19,057 nucleotides of DNA, from positions 1-19,057 of the forward strand of contig MU129390.1 in the NCBI GenBank assembly GCA_014904985.1. The letters are read 5' to 3'. The notes under the pieces are model-generated. The model searched no databases and had not been told where the DNA came from. It saw only the letters and a list, made by a program, of their open reading frames with translations. A program made the translations under genes and the position numbers. Shown here piece after piece: positions 9,921 to 19,050 of the stretch (position 1 is the stretch's first letter; every line of letters begins with the position of its first letter). This stretch comes from Hydnum rufescens UP504 (Eukaryota > Basidiomycota > Agaricomycetes > Cantharellales > Hydnaceae).

Positions 9921-11047
9921 AAGATCCCAGTGGTTTCAGGGATTTGGAACATGTACCTAGCATTTCAGTTGAGAAGTGGAAAGAATCATTAATATTTCTG
10001 CTACAGTCTTCCACTGGTCCTTGCATCAGAAGTTGAAATTCTGCTATTCTAGACCACAACTTACAGATATTTTGGTTTTAAATAGTCTGTTGTGTTGCAG
10101 ATACTCTTAAGATTGACTGGCTAAAAGTTTGTCCAAAACTAACCTGATGTACATATGTGAGATATTTGGGAAATGGGTTGATGGGGTCATTTTGGGATAC
10201 CCCAGACCTTGCATCAAACACAGAATGATGCCTAAACCTCCCCTCCCCTTCCTGAGCTCTCATCTGATGATGCCTCAGACTCACTGGTGACTCCTGCTGC
10301 TGCCAGGACCCCTGCAAGCACTGTTAGAGGTGAGATCCAGCAGGTGACCCAAAGGACCCTGACTCCCAGTACAAATTCAGATGCAAATCCCAGACCAAAT
10401 CTGGGAAATCGACTCTAGGCTCCTCACAGGCCATGAAAAACCGGGAATTCACCCCTAGCCTCAAAAAAATCTCAAAAAATTCCAAAAATCCCAAAAAAAT
10501 CCCTGACCTTCCCAAACTACTCCATGCATCCCCAGTGTTGTCCAAGGCAAGTCTACTCAACCCCACTATCATCTAAACTTCTCTTCCATCCTCCACCTTT
10601 TCCTCCTTGTCCAGCTCTTGGGCAGTGCTGATGGTAGAATAGCAATTCAGGCATTTGGAATTTGGTTGACCAAGATAAGTCATTAAAGTGAGGCTGTTCA
10701 ATTTCACAATAGTGCATACCAAGTTTCCTGGAGTTGTTAAGTACTGCAGGGAGCCATAAAGCAATATTCTGTAGGTATTTTAGAAGCCAAAAAAGAAACA
10801 CACCTACCCAGGGTTGAACACAGAACATTACTATAATAGCACCAAAGGCACTTGCACCACATTACTATAACACCATCCAGACCACACCCCTAGAGACAGG
10901 ATTTCAGATCTAGCCTAGTTTGGTTGAAGAGCCAAATCCAGGAACCTACCCCTTGCCTCACCATTGGCCAACACCAAATTTTGGCTCTGGATCTGGGAAT
11001 TTGCCCCTCACATAATCTCAAAATCACCCTCAAAATCCAGGAACCTT
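9921..11047. other. Non-coding, CpG-poor DNA with short repeats
   Basis: No frame shows a recognisable domain. An A-rich run (about 10465-10500) and a degenerate repeat of about 27 nt occur. A + strand stretch around 10262-10340 reads RTPASTVRGEIQ, and the - strand just below the transposase stop at 11059 gives a near-identical peptide in another frame. This may be an inverted fragment of the transposase 3' end. Confidence 0.5.
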
Positions 11048-11081
11048 GGATCTTGCCTCTAACAGTGCTTGCAGGGGTCCT
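10305..11081. repeat. 34-bp inverted repeat pair (10305-10338 / 11048-11081)
   Basis: The reverse complement of 10305-10338 matches 11048-11081 at 32 of 34 bases; the two differences are transitions. The arms are 709 bp apart. The right arm overlaps the last codons of the transposase remnant. The pair may be the termini of a small non-autonomous element, or two inverted copies of the transposon 3' end. Confidence 0.8.
10397..11064 (+). repeat. Degenerate ~27-nt motif, five dispersed copies
   Basis: A motif close to AATCYRGGAAYY followed by a CCCCT..GCCTC end appears at about 10397, 10437, 10935, 10990 and 11034, all on the + strand. Copies are clearly related but diverged. They sit directly beyond the 3' end of the transposase remnant, so subterminal repeats of that DNA transposon are one possible reading. 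Confidence 0.5.
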
Positions 11082-12334
11082 CTGCTGCCTGGGAACTACT
11101 AGGTGGGTCCAAAGCTGCCCAGACCTCCTTCCTTTTCATAGGAACCAGTTTCTTGGGGATTGGGTAACCCTCATCCAAGACCTTCTGAGTCTCCTCCCTC
11201 CAACATGCTTCCACTACATCATTACTCTTTTTTGCCTCTTCCCACAGAGCAGTGCATGTGGCAGCAAGTGCCCCTTTGGTGGCAGCATTGTGCTTCCTTT
11301 GGGGCTCTTTTTCCAATCTTGCAGCCTCCCCCTGAGCAGTGAGTTTTATATGGTGTGAAGATTTATGCTTCTTTTCCTTATGCATAAGTTGCTGACAGGC
11401 TCATTTGACTTGGAAGGAGGCTAGTGCAAGCTGGGTGTTGTTGACATCATTCATATCTTGTAGGGCTTCAACTTGGCACTTTGCACTGCAGAGATTTGAA
11501 CAGAGAAGCTGAACTTCAGCTTGTAGCTTTTCATGCAATGATAGGTGAGTCAGTGATGGTGATTTGGCACAGTCCCATTCAACCTCAGGGAGGCCCTTGT
11601 ATTTTTGGTAGACAAATGGAAGCAGTGTGGAGGATGACAGGAGTGGAGAGGAGCAGACCAGAAACTCAGCTGATGACTCCATAAGTGACATGTGAAGCTG
11701 TTCCAGGGTGGTAGGTGTGAGTAGAGTGGGGTCTACCATTATACCTTGTGGTACTGATGGACTTCCAGGTGCAGTTACAGTGCAATCTTCATTGTTGTCC
11801 AATGTATGTCTGAATGTACCAATTAGGTGCTTGATGGGGGTGGATACTGGGAGGACAAGTGAGCTTTTAGTAGAATGTTCCAGTGTGGGTGCCATCTATG
11901 TTGTACTGATAACAGTAGGATCAAGGGGGTGGACAGCAGTTTTTCAAAAAGCCTGTAGGATGTTCTGATTTGTGAAACCTTTGAGATGGGTGGCAGTGTA
12001 AATGGTGAGGAAGTCATCTTTGGTGACCTTCTGCACAGTGTCACATTCCCACTCATCCAGTGCATCAGACCAGGCCTGCTTCACCACACTGAAAATGACA
12101 ATGTCCAAACCCTGGAGGACATGTGTGGTCTGAGGTGGGTAGCAAATTGCCACAATGTGTCAACAGACAGCCTCTTCAATGAAATCCTTTGAATAGTGTG
12201 ACACATGGCCATCCAAGATCAAGAGTCTGTGATCATCAGGTTGCATGAGTTTCTCCTTTGTCTGCCTGTCAAAGTCCTTAAGGTAATTAATGGCAAGCTT
12301 GTTTTCAGTCCAGCCCTTCAGTGTACAAGATATC
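11059..12334 (-). pseudogene. pogo/Fot-like DDE transposase, 5'-incomplete with four internal stops
   Basis: DDE transposases of this Tc1/mariner branch cut and paste DNA using three acidic residues. Read on the - strand: GWTENKLAINYL (about 12310), LILDGHVSHYSKDFI (about 12210) with the second catalytic Asp, CYPPQTTHVLQGLD (about 12125) with the third Asp, KQAWSDAL, and ILQAF followed by KTAVHPLDP (about 11940), the usual end of the core. A Lys/Glu-rich tail follows to TAG at 11059-11061. One frame runs throughout, with stops at 12160-12162 (TGA), 11944-11946 (TGA), 11896-11898 (TAG) and 11401-11403 (TGA); each could come from CGA or CAG. An acceptor-like TTCTCATTCCAG stands just upstream, at about 12346-12335. 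I could not find the DNA-binding N-terminus or the first catalytic Asp beyond it. Confidence 0.82.
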
Positions 12335-13021
12335 CTGGAATGAGAAGAATCAATAATGTGTAGATATATGTGCATAGTGAGTGCATATGAAGCATTTATT
12401 GGATTATTTTGGTCCAACCTGAGCTCAGCTGCTGCCGCTGATGAGTGACATTGCTCGGCAGAAGCTATATGCACATGTAGGAGAGAAACATGAAGTATAT
12501 ACATTAGGTAAGCAAGTGTATATTTGTCCCAACAGCCCCTTGAAGATAACTGTTGGAGTTAGGTAGCTCCCATTGTAAGGTGGTCATTATACTTTATCCC
12601 CTTATTCACTTCTGAAATCCCCTGGTGGAAAGCTTCTCCCACTGGGAGTTTGGTGCTGCCCCAGGTTCAGATAGCTTCTCCCCTCTTCCCTCCATTAGTA
12701 GCTAATTAGGTAAGCTGATGGGATGTAACCACTTGGCAAGGGCTGAAGAGGATAACTTTTAACCACCATGATAACTCACAACTTGCGAAGTTGCTGTCTG
12801 TGCCATCTGACTGTATCTTGTCATCACTACTCTGTCACAGCTACTTGTAAGACCCCTTAGCCATAAGGCAAGACCTTGGTGGGTTTGGCTCTACAGCAAT
12901 CTGCTCATGCCTGCAATTCCAGGCCCTGGTCCTCAAGTCCCTATGTGGATTATGTAACTCTTGGCAGTTGATATATGCCATGCAGTTTGACATGTGCCAC
13001 AGAAGAACTCCATTCCAGCCC

Positions 13022-13063
13022 CATGCCATGGATGTACAAGCCCCTCTGTACATTCATGGCATG
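13022..13063. repeat. 17-bp hairpin with 8-nt loop
   Basis: 13022-13038 pairs with 13047-13063: 16 Watson-Crick pairs and one G-T pair, loop AGCCCCTC. No gene context explains it. Confidence 0.8.
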
Positions 13064-13105
13064 ACCCCACCCCTGGAAAACCCTTGCTTACACTGGTGGA
13101 GATTG

Positions 13106-13144
13106 AGGGATCACCAGAGCTCAGTTCTGAGCCTGGTGATTCCT
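13106..13144. repeat. Long hairpin with TT loop and one bulged A
   Basis: 13106-13124 pairs with 13127-13144 in 18 pairs (one is G-T), leaving A 13118 unpaired and a TT loop at 13125-13126. It starts 42 bp after the previous hairpin. Confidence 0.8.
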
Positions 13145-13289
13145 TACCAGTTCCCTGCTTAAGGCCCCCAAATTTTGGGCCATATCTCCTCAACCACTTC
13201 ATCTCCCATGATGATTTTACCTGTGTAGGAAAGCTCTTGCTTATTCCTTTCTGAAGGTACCAGTTATGACATGATCCGATCTCTATTGT

Positions 13290-14240
13290 GGGTGTAACAA
13301 CACCTTTCACTCTGTCTTCAACTTCTACCTTCAGCCTCCTCTACCTCCTCCAATTCTGGATAGATTTGGACAATCTTTGTGGCAATAGATTTGCCTTTTC
13401 TAGTACATCCTTATGGTCTTTCAGCGATGGCCTCATGTCTTCTGCCACAGAGTAGTGCAATGACTCTTTCATACCATCTCCTGAAAATACCCCTCTCCAA
13501 AAACTGTGATATCTCTGCCAATTATGGATGGATTAGAATGATATTTGTGGCAATGGATGCTCCCATATATCCCCTTCCAACATTTGACTAGGCAAAGGTT
13601 TCCTTTGAATCATGGCTATGACCCAGCATGATCTCTCTTCCACCTCCTACTTATTTCCTCCCCAAAATAGGGAATATCTCTACCAATTTTGGATGGATTT
13701 GGATGATCTTTACAGAAATGGATGATACTATATATCCTCTTCCCATGTCTGACTGGGTGAAGGTTTCATTTGAATCATTGCTATGATCCAGCATGATCTC
13801 TCTTCCACCTCCTCCCACTTATCCCTTCCCCAAAATAGGGAATATCTCTACCAATTATGGATGGATTTGGACAATATTTGTGGAAATGGACAATCCTATA
13901 TAGCCTCTTCCCACATGTGACTGGGCAAAGGTGTCCTTCAAATCATTGCATGATCTCTCTTCTGCCTCCTCCCACTTATTCCTTCCACAAAATAGGGAAT
14001 ATCTCTACCAATTCTGGATGGATTCCAACAATCCTTCCAGAGATAGACACACCTATACAGCCTCCTCCCATTTTCGACTGGGTGAAGGTTTCCTTCAAAT
14101 TGTTGCTATGATACAGCATGATCCCTCTTCCACCTCCCCTTACTTACTCCCTTCACAAGATATTGAGTAACTCTGCCAATTCTCCATGTATTGGGGTGAT
14201 CTTAATGAATCCTCATACCTGTGACACCCACAACCCCATA
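13290..14240 (+). repeat. Satellite-like tandem repeat, unit about 165 bp, six copies
   Basis: An anchor close to CTCTACCAATTNTGGATGG recurs with its CAATT at 13351, 13519, 13684, 13852, 14009 and 14177, spacings 168, 165, 168, 157 and 168. Each unit also carries AAAATAGGGAATAT, a GACTGGG(C/T)(A/G)AAGG block and CATGATC followed by a TCTTCCACCTCC-like run. First and last units are the most diverged, as expected at array edges. A still weaker copy may lie at 13180-13290. Four of five spacings are multiples of three, but every frame contains stops, so coding is not supported now. Confidence 0.85.
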
Positions 14241-15103
14241 CCTCCAAGGGTGAGTGTTTTCCCCCAGCAGTTGCCAAGCTATACCACATTTTGTACAGTC
14301 TGCCCTTATCCCTACAAAATTGGTTGCCACTCCATGAAATCCCAGCCACCCCCTTTGTATAGCCTTCATCATGGCCCTGGATTATATCTACCTAGAGATA
14401 CTGCTTACATGATTCCTGGATCAATATTCCAAGCCCACTGCCCAGAGAAAGCTGCTTCTGTCTATGGGCTTTTACTCCTCCCCCCTTGTGGTTTTCAATG
14501 AAACCTGATCACCTTGGGTTCTATTTAGGCTTGACAGAAAGCTACAGCTCCCCACTACCTTTCAACACTGCAAATGCCAAATACAGACAAATATTGGATT
14601 TGTGGCAAGCATATCTTTCAATGCCTCAAGCTGTGCTTAGGCTTTGTGGAAAGCCACTGCTTCAGGCCATCAGGCAACCTCATGAAGGGTAAAATTGAGT
14701 CTATATTGGGCTGGCAGGAGCCAATTTTTTTTTTTTACTCCACATACTCCAGTCCCTCCCCAACTCCCAAAGCTAGAGACAGCTACTAACAGTCTAAACT
14801 CTGCACCTCCTCAGCCATCTCAGGTGTCACATAGTTTGGCAAGGGTAGTAGTAGGGATAGGTTCCTATCCTGAGATCTGTGGCCACTGTTATGTTGGAAT
14901 TGGGGATGGGTGAGCTCTAATGCTCATTGCTTAGTCAGCATATCCTTCTAGATAGTTTGTGGGATGTACTGAAGTTCCCTCAAGCATTTGCTTGAGCTCT
15001 GATCAAATGCTCTATCTTTCTTGTTGTTGTGTGAATATAAGTGGCTCTACACCAATTCTTCAACATGCATCACCTATGGTGAGTTTTTTTTGGGGGTATG
15101 GCC
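14241..15103. other. Non-coding, CpG-poor DNA
   Basis: Only short frames without domains. A T-run of about 12 bases lies near 14726. Two overlapping hairpins occupy 14979-15011. A block reading CCTATCCTGAGATCT at about 14863 reappears in altered form at about 15151, so the DNA contains older duplications. Confidence 0.5.
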
Positions 15104-15350
15104 ATGGCCCCCTTGGGCATCCTTTCTCTTGCATCTCTTCCCCTGCTACTGGATCCCTATCTTGAGATCTGGGGGCCACTACACAGGTAGCCCATAGTGA
15201 GTCCCTACAGGTGCCCCTGTCTATGGCCCCCTTAGACATCCACTCCCCCTGGGTTTCTCCCCTTGTTATTGGATGTCTACATAGTTGTCCCTCTCTAAGG
15301 TCATGGTCCACCTGGCCCTTGGCCATGGTCCACCTGGGCCATGGCCCCCC
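15104..15350 (+). repeat. 119-bp tandem duplication, two copies plus a partial third
   Basis: ATGGCCCCC starts at 15104, 15223 and 15341, giving periods of 119 and 118 bp. The first two units share a CCCCTG/T.TA(C/T)TGGAT block. Inside the second unit, CATGGTCCACCTGG is itself doubled at 15302 and 15324. Confidence 0.6.
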
Positions 15351-15409
15351 TGGATGCCCTTGCCAGTGTAAGCAGGATGGTTATGGACCAATCCAACTAC
15401 AGTCCATGA

Positions 15410-15861
15410 TGTTGAACTGGGGATGAAGGAGGGAATCACAGAACTAATCCAGATGTTCAGGTCCAAGTGGGGAATTGTGAGAGTTATGGTATTCATGCAA
15501 GAACGCCCCCTGATTACTAAGCAGGTGAAGATGAATTTGAGAGATCAATGAGACTTGAGGAACTCAGGTGAATAAGCAGCAGCAGGAAGAGACACTAGAA
15601 GTCCTTGATATTTATGTGGGACAAAGCCTGTCTTTTATAGTATTTACAGGAGAACAGAAGACACATGAAAATGGGAAAAACCTGAGGTAAAAGATGTCTG
15701 AGTGCCAGTGGTGCCAGTGAGTAAAGATGTAAGAGGTTGCCAGTGAAACCTGGCTGCAAGATCTAAAGTGTAGATTGGTGAGGTCATTGGCATAGCCTCA
15801 TAGGAGGTGTGCTTGTCTCCAACATTGCACCCAGTAGCTTCCATATCCACTTGCTCCAACA
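15410..15861 (-). mobile_element. 3' LTR of a Ty1/copia element
   Basis: On the - strand the segment begins TGTTGGAGC directly after a polypurine tract and ends CAGTTCAACA, giving short inverted ends of the TG...CA type. The 452-bp length fits a fungal LTR. It contains a TATA box (see separate entry). The base block beyond the end is CATGA (15405-15409), a candidate half of a target duplication. The matching 5' LTR is absent, so the boundary rests on the motifs alone. Confidence 0.65.
15632..15639 (-). promoter_or_regulatory. TATA box in the LTR
   Basis: TATAAAAG on the - strand within the LTR, about 222 bases after its start. This position suits the U3/R promoter of a retrotransposon. Confidence 0.5.
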
Positions 15862-15870
15862 CTCCCCCTC
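15862..15870 (-). promoter_or_regulatory. Polypurine tract of the copia element
   Basis: GAGGGGGAG on the - strand directly abuts the LTR start. In LTR retrotransposons this tract primes plus-strand DNA synthesis. It overlaps the end of the pol reading frame, as is common in copia elements. Confidence 0.65.
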
Positions 15871-16610
15871 AAGTGCAATGTAGTCCAAGTCCTTTGGCAT
15901 GGAAACTCAATTTTGTTGCCCTGAGGGATTTCATAAGAATATCAGCTGTCATTTCTTCTGTGGGACAGTAAATCAAGTTGAAAGTACTGTCTTTAATTGT
16001 CTTGCAGATAAAATGGAAACAGATATTGATATGTTTCATCTGGGCATGGTAATTATTGCCCATTTCAAGCTTTGATGCAGCCTGATTGTCACAGTACAGT
16101 GTTGTGGCTTTGAGTTGGGTGTGAAATATTTTGGTAATGAGGCCTCATAGCCAAATGCCTTCCTTGGCTGCCTGCATTATGGCAACATATTCTGCCTTGG
16201 CTGTTGAGAGTGTGATTAATTCTTGTTTTCTGGAACTCCATGAGACAGTTCCACCATTGATCAGGTAAGCATATCCTGTAATTGCTTGGCAATGTTCCTA
16301 TGTTGCTCTGTCCACATCCATATATCCAAGTAGGTCATGTTGTTTTAATCCATATGTTAGGCTAAAATCCTTTGTGGTTGCTAGGTACCAGATAACCCAT
16401 TTTACCACCTCCCAATGCATAGGTCCCAGCTGGTCAAGAAATTGTGATAGTGTTGATACCACAAAGGTAATGTCTGGCCTTGTGGCCATGGATGCATACA
16501 TGAGGCTTCCTATGGCCTTACAATATGGGGTCTTCTTCATCCATTCAATATGCTCAGGATTCATCATGAGATCCTCTTGTGTGAGCATGACCCCAGGTGT
16601 AATATAGGGC
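15869..16610 (-). pseudogene. Ty1/copia pol C-terminal fragment (RT connection and RNase H), with stops
   Basis: Read on the - strand: YCKAIGSLMYASMATRPDI (about 16540), a conserved copia block after the reverse transcriptase; LTYG; then ITGYAYLINGGTVSWSSRKQ, TLSTAKAEYVA and LYCDNQAA, which carry RNase H acidic residues; HAQMKHINICFHFI; and the final IYCPTEEMTADILMKSL. These are the hallmarks of the copia polyprotein end. One frame is kept, with stops at 16298-16300 (TAG) and 16145-16147 (TGA). The TGA at 15869-15871 is probably the true end. Everything upstream (gag, protease, integrase, RT catalytic part) is missing: homology ends near 16610, beside a 20-bp palindrome. The fragment is 5'-truncated and dead. 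Confidence 0.88.
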
Positions 16611-16612
16611 CA

Positions 16613-16632
16613 TACTATGTAGGTACATAGTA
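16613..16632. repeat. 20-bp palindrome at the copia truncation point
   Basis: TACTATGTA and TACATAGTA flank a GG centre and are perfect complements. It begins three bases beyond the last copia homology. Confidence 0.75.
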
Positions 16633-17057
16633 GCCTGTCTCCTATTGTATCTTACATAATAGCATGGCCATGAGGATTCTAAGTCCTGGTCATGCCAGAA
16701 TCAAATCATCTTTCTGCCCAGACCTCTTTGCTCTCGCAAGACCTGTGAAACTAACACAGCCACACCACTACCCCATGACAAGTCGCATGACAATCCAACC
16801 ATACTAAGACATGCAATCTGTCACCATAGAGCATGGGGCAGAGATGGATACAGGAGAGTCACATATGAGCGCAACTCTACTAAGTAAGTGCCCACATACA
16901 GTTGGTTAGCTAACCTGCCACTTCATCCTTAGATAGTAACTGAGCCCTTTGGCCAGTTACTACCACTTCCCCTTCCCCCATCCTCTCCTCCCCCCATGTT
17001 TCTCCCATGCCTGAAGCAAAGCCAATGCTTAGCTTTGTTCATGGCCCTCCCATTTGA
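16633..17057. other. Non-coding stretch with one hairpin
   Basis: No frame is supported. 16934-16962 forms a hairpin of 12 pairs with one bulged A. AAGCC(A/G)TGCTTAG-like strings occur twice, about 32 bp apart (about 17023 and 17057). The CpG count is slightly higher than in the preceding kilobases. Confidence 0.5.
16934..16962. repeat. 12-bp hairpin with CTTT loop and bulged A
   Basis: TAGTAACTG pairs with CAGTTACTA, and inside it GCC pairs with GGC around CTTT, with A 16943 unpaired. Confidence 0.75.
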
Positions 17058-18581
17058 AGCCAGTGCTTAGAATGGTTGGATTATCCTTTCTCTTCTATTC
17101 ACAGATCCATCCAATCCGCCTTGTCTAATGACAACAAATACTGCAGCTCCTCGAAGTCGAGGGCCACGTTATTACATTGGTTCCCTCTAGCCAATGAGGT
17201 GGTCAAACCAACTTCACCCATGACATCCCACAACTCCCAGTCCACTCTCTGTCTCCCTCCCTTGTCTCATGAAATGAGTAAACAGGTGAAGACACCCAAG
17301 TTAAACCTGCATATGGCAATCCCCCACCACATCCTGTCATCCCAGCATGATGATGTGCTCTATCACACTACTACTCATGAATGCATGGCTATCCCACCCT
17401 GGCTACACTCGATGGAATGCTATCGAGAGATCACACAATGACTGGATGAGCCAGTGAATGAGTATATGGACCCGTTCTCAGCTGCTCCTGTCACCACGTA
17501 CCAGTTCCTCATGGTGTGGATGAAGTTTGCTCCAGCACAATATAACTCTACATACTTCATGTATGATGAGGAGCTGCAGGAGTGGCATATGGATCGGGAA
17601 CTCCTCATTACTGTCCAAACAGGCATTGAGAGGCTACAGAATGTTATCTCAGATGTTATAGCTATAGTAGGAAATGAGGACCATCGCTTTGTAATAGACC
17701 ACAAAGGGAAATTAGCAGAGCAGCTATGGATGTCCAAATGAATTGAAGAATTGAGAATGGCTGACAAGCTACTAAAGCTAAGGGTTGAGCTGATGTTCAC
17801 TCAACTCTACAAACTAAGGAAGCTACACCAGGGTGAAAGCTTATCCACTCCAATGGCCTCTGAGGATTCCCTTCCCCCTATGCATTAATTAAGAGAGTGC
17901 CTGTATAAGGCATGGCACGATCCTCGCCTCCCCACAAAAAGGGTGGCCCAAAGAGCACTAGCTTCAGGCTGGGAAGCAATCCAAGGCAATATCAATGGGA
18001 CATGCCCCATCATACAGGTGACAAGGCACCCATTCATGGGCAACCAGGCCATGAAGTATGCAGAATATGATGTGAGGCTAGAGGAAGCACTGGACATGCA
18101 GCCACTCCCTAGAGTGGACACTGACCCCCATGGCTTAGGCCTCTTCATGCCAAGCTCAGATTTTGAGGAGCCTAGTGGAGATGCTAGCTTTGACCCCTCT
18201 CATGGTCTGAAAGCAGGCGCCAGCTCTATTATAAATCTGCCAGCCTGGCCCACTCCTCCTTCTGATCAGACAAGACTGGGGAACTCATCCATGTATCATG
18301 CCTCATCCATTGATCTTGACGCATCCCCATTGACATGGCAGGACATCCCCCTCCACAACCTGATGCCTGGGGAGTCAGCTACCCCCATGCTGAACCCTTG
18401 TAATCGGCTTGCAGTCCTCTCGCAATGAGTTTCCATGCTGGGGGAAGGATTGAGGAATGTCCTTTGGACCCCTTTGAAGTCACAGACTCCAATAGGAGAA
18501 CCCATGGGATCTTGGGAGATGGGGCCTGTAGTTGGACGCCCTGTGGGGAGACATCCTAGTGGAGACTCCCCCATGCTTTGA
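17058..18581 (+). pseudogene. Unknown protein, long single frame with internal stops
   Basis: I do not recognise this gene. One frame holds for about 1.5 kb with stops only at 17439 (TGA), 17739 (TGA), 17886 (TAA), 18426 (TGA) and 18579 (TGA). Every one could arise from CGA or CAA by C-to-T change, so a protein of about 500 residues probably existed. Seen: a section with PVTTYQFLMVWMKFAPAQY (about 17484), an acidic YDEELQEW, a charged helical stretch around 17739-17830 (IEELRMADKLLKLR then YKLRKLHQ) that could be a coiled coil, and a C-terminal half rich in Pro, Ser, Asp and Leu. A strong acceptor shape, CTTCTATTCACAG, ends at 17103, so the true exon may start there. No transposase, gag zinc knuckle or other signature was found. 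It lies downstream of and opposite in strand to the copia remnant. Confidence 0.55.
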
Positions 18582-19030
18582 CCACCAGGCCCTTCTTGTG
18601 CTCATTTGCCCTAACCAATTACCTGATCAGATGAGCAAATGCTGTGGGCAAAGGGATTGAGTACCCCAGTGGTGCTTTGGACTCAGTTATGGATACCCCC
18701 ACCTTGCCAGCCCTGGGAGCCACAAGGGCCCATGACTACTACATGAACCTAGTCAAGGTGGCCCCATTCTCCCTCTCCTGCACCCTCTTCCCTCATGATC
18801 CTGTGAGCCTCGCCCCATCAGAACCAGAAGGGCCCTCTGCCATCCCTACATCCTCCCAAAGCTCCTCCCAGAAGGAAGGTTGTGAACCTCCCATGGAGAA
18901 CTCCAAGGGCAATGTCAGGGTTCGCCCCCAACTCCGGTCTACTCCGGTCTACTCCGGTCCTTGTCCGCCCACCTCCAGTCCGGTTCTCCACTTATTTCCC
19001 TCGCCCAAGTCCACTTTGCTTCCGGCTTGA
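18582..19030 (+). other. Second open stretch after a frame change, uncertain
   Basis: After 18581 the first frame soon meets TAA (18612) and TGA (18624), but another frame is open from about 18644 to 19030 and reads plausibly (LDSVMDTPTLPALGATRAHD, then a Ser/Pro-rich part). It could be the continuation of the unknown protein after an indel, or chance. Its last third runs through the TCCGG repeats and is unlikely to be original coding sequence. Confidence 0.3.
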
Positions 19031-19050
19031 TTCCGGTTTGACTCCGGTCC
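18931..19050 (+). repeat. CpG-rich TCCGG repeats, including a 10-bp tandem
   Basis: ACTCCGGTCT is repeated at 18931 and 18941, and ACTCCGGTCC follows at 18951. Four further TCCGG sites follow before the window ends, seven in about 120 bp. This contrasts with the nearly CpG-free 10 kb before it. Confidence 0.75.

Larger units (their letters stand above)
12335..13290. other. No supported gene; two adjacent strong hairpins
   Basis: Both strands lack recognisable domains. CpG is very rare. The stretch holds the hairpins at 13022-13063 and 13106-13144 and a small palindrome CCCAAATTTTGGG near 13169. Several GGTAAG and GGTAAGC strings (for example near 12508) look like donors but belong to no gene I can define. 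Confidence 0.5.

Noticed and set aside
12933..13310. 125-codon - strand frame
   Set aside because: It runs through both hairpins, has no family signature and lies in CpG-depleted DNA where long chance frames are easy to find.
13290..14240. CRISPR-like array
   Set aside because: Units are about 165 bp, similar along their whole length, with no short repeat and unique spacer pattern, and the DNA is fungal.
14726..14738. T-run as the poly-A tail of a retrotransposed - strand element
   Set aside because: No LINE or SINE sequence or target duplication was seen beside it.
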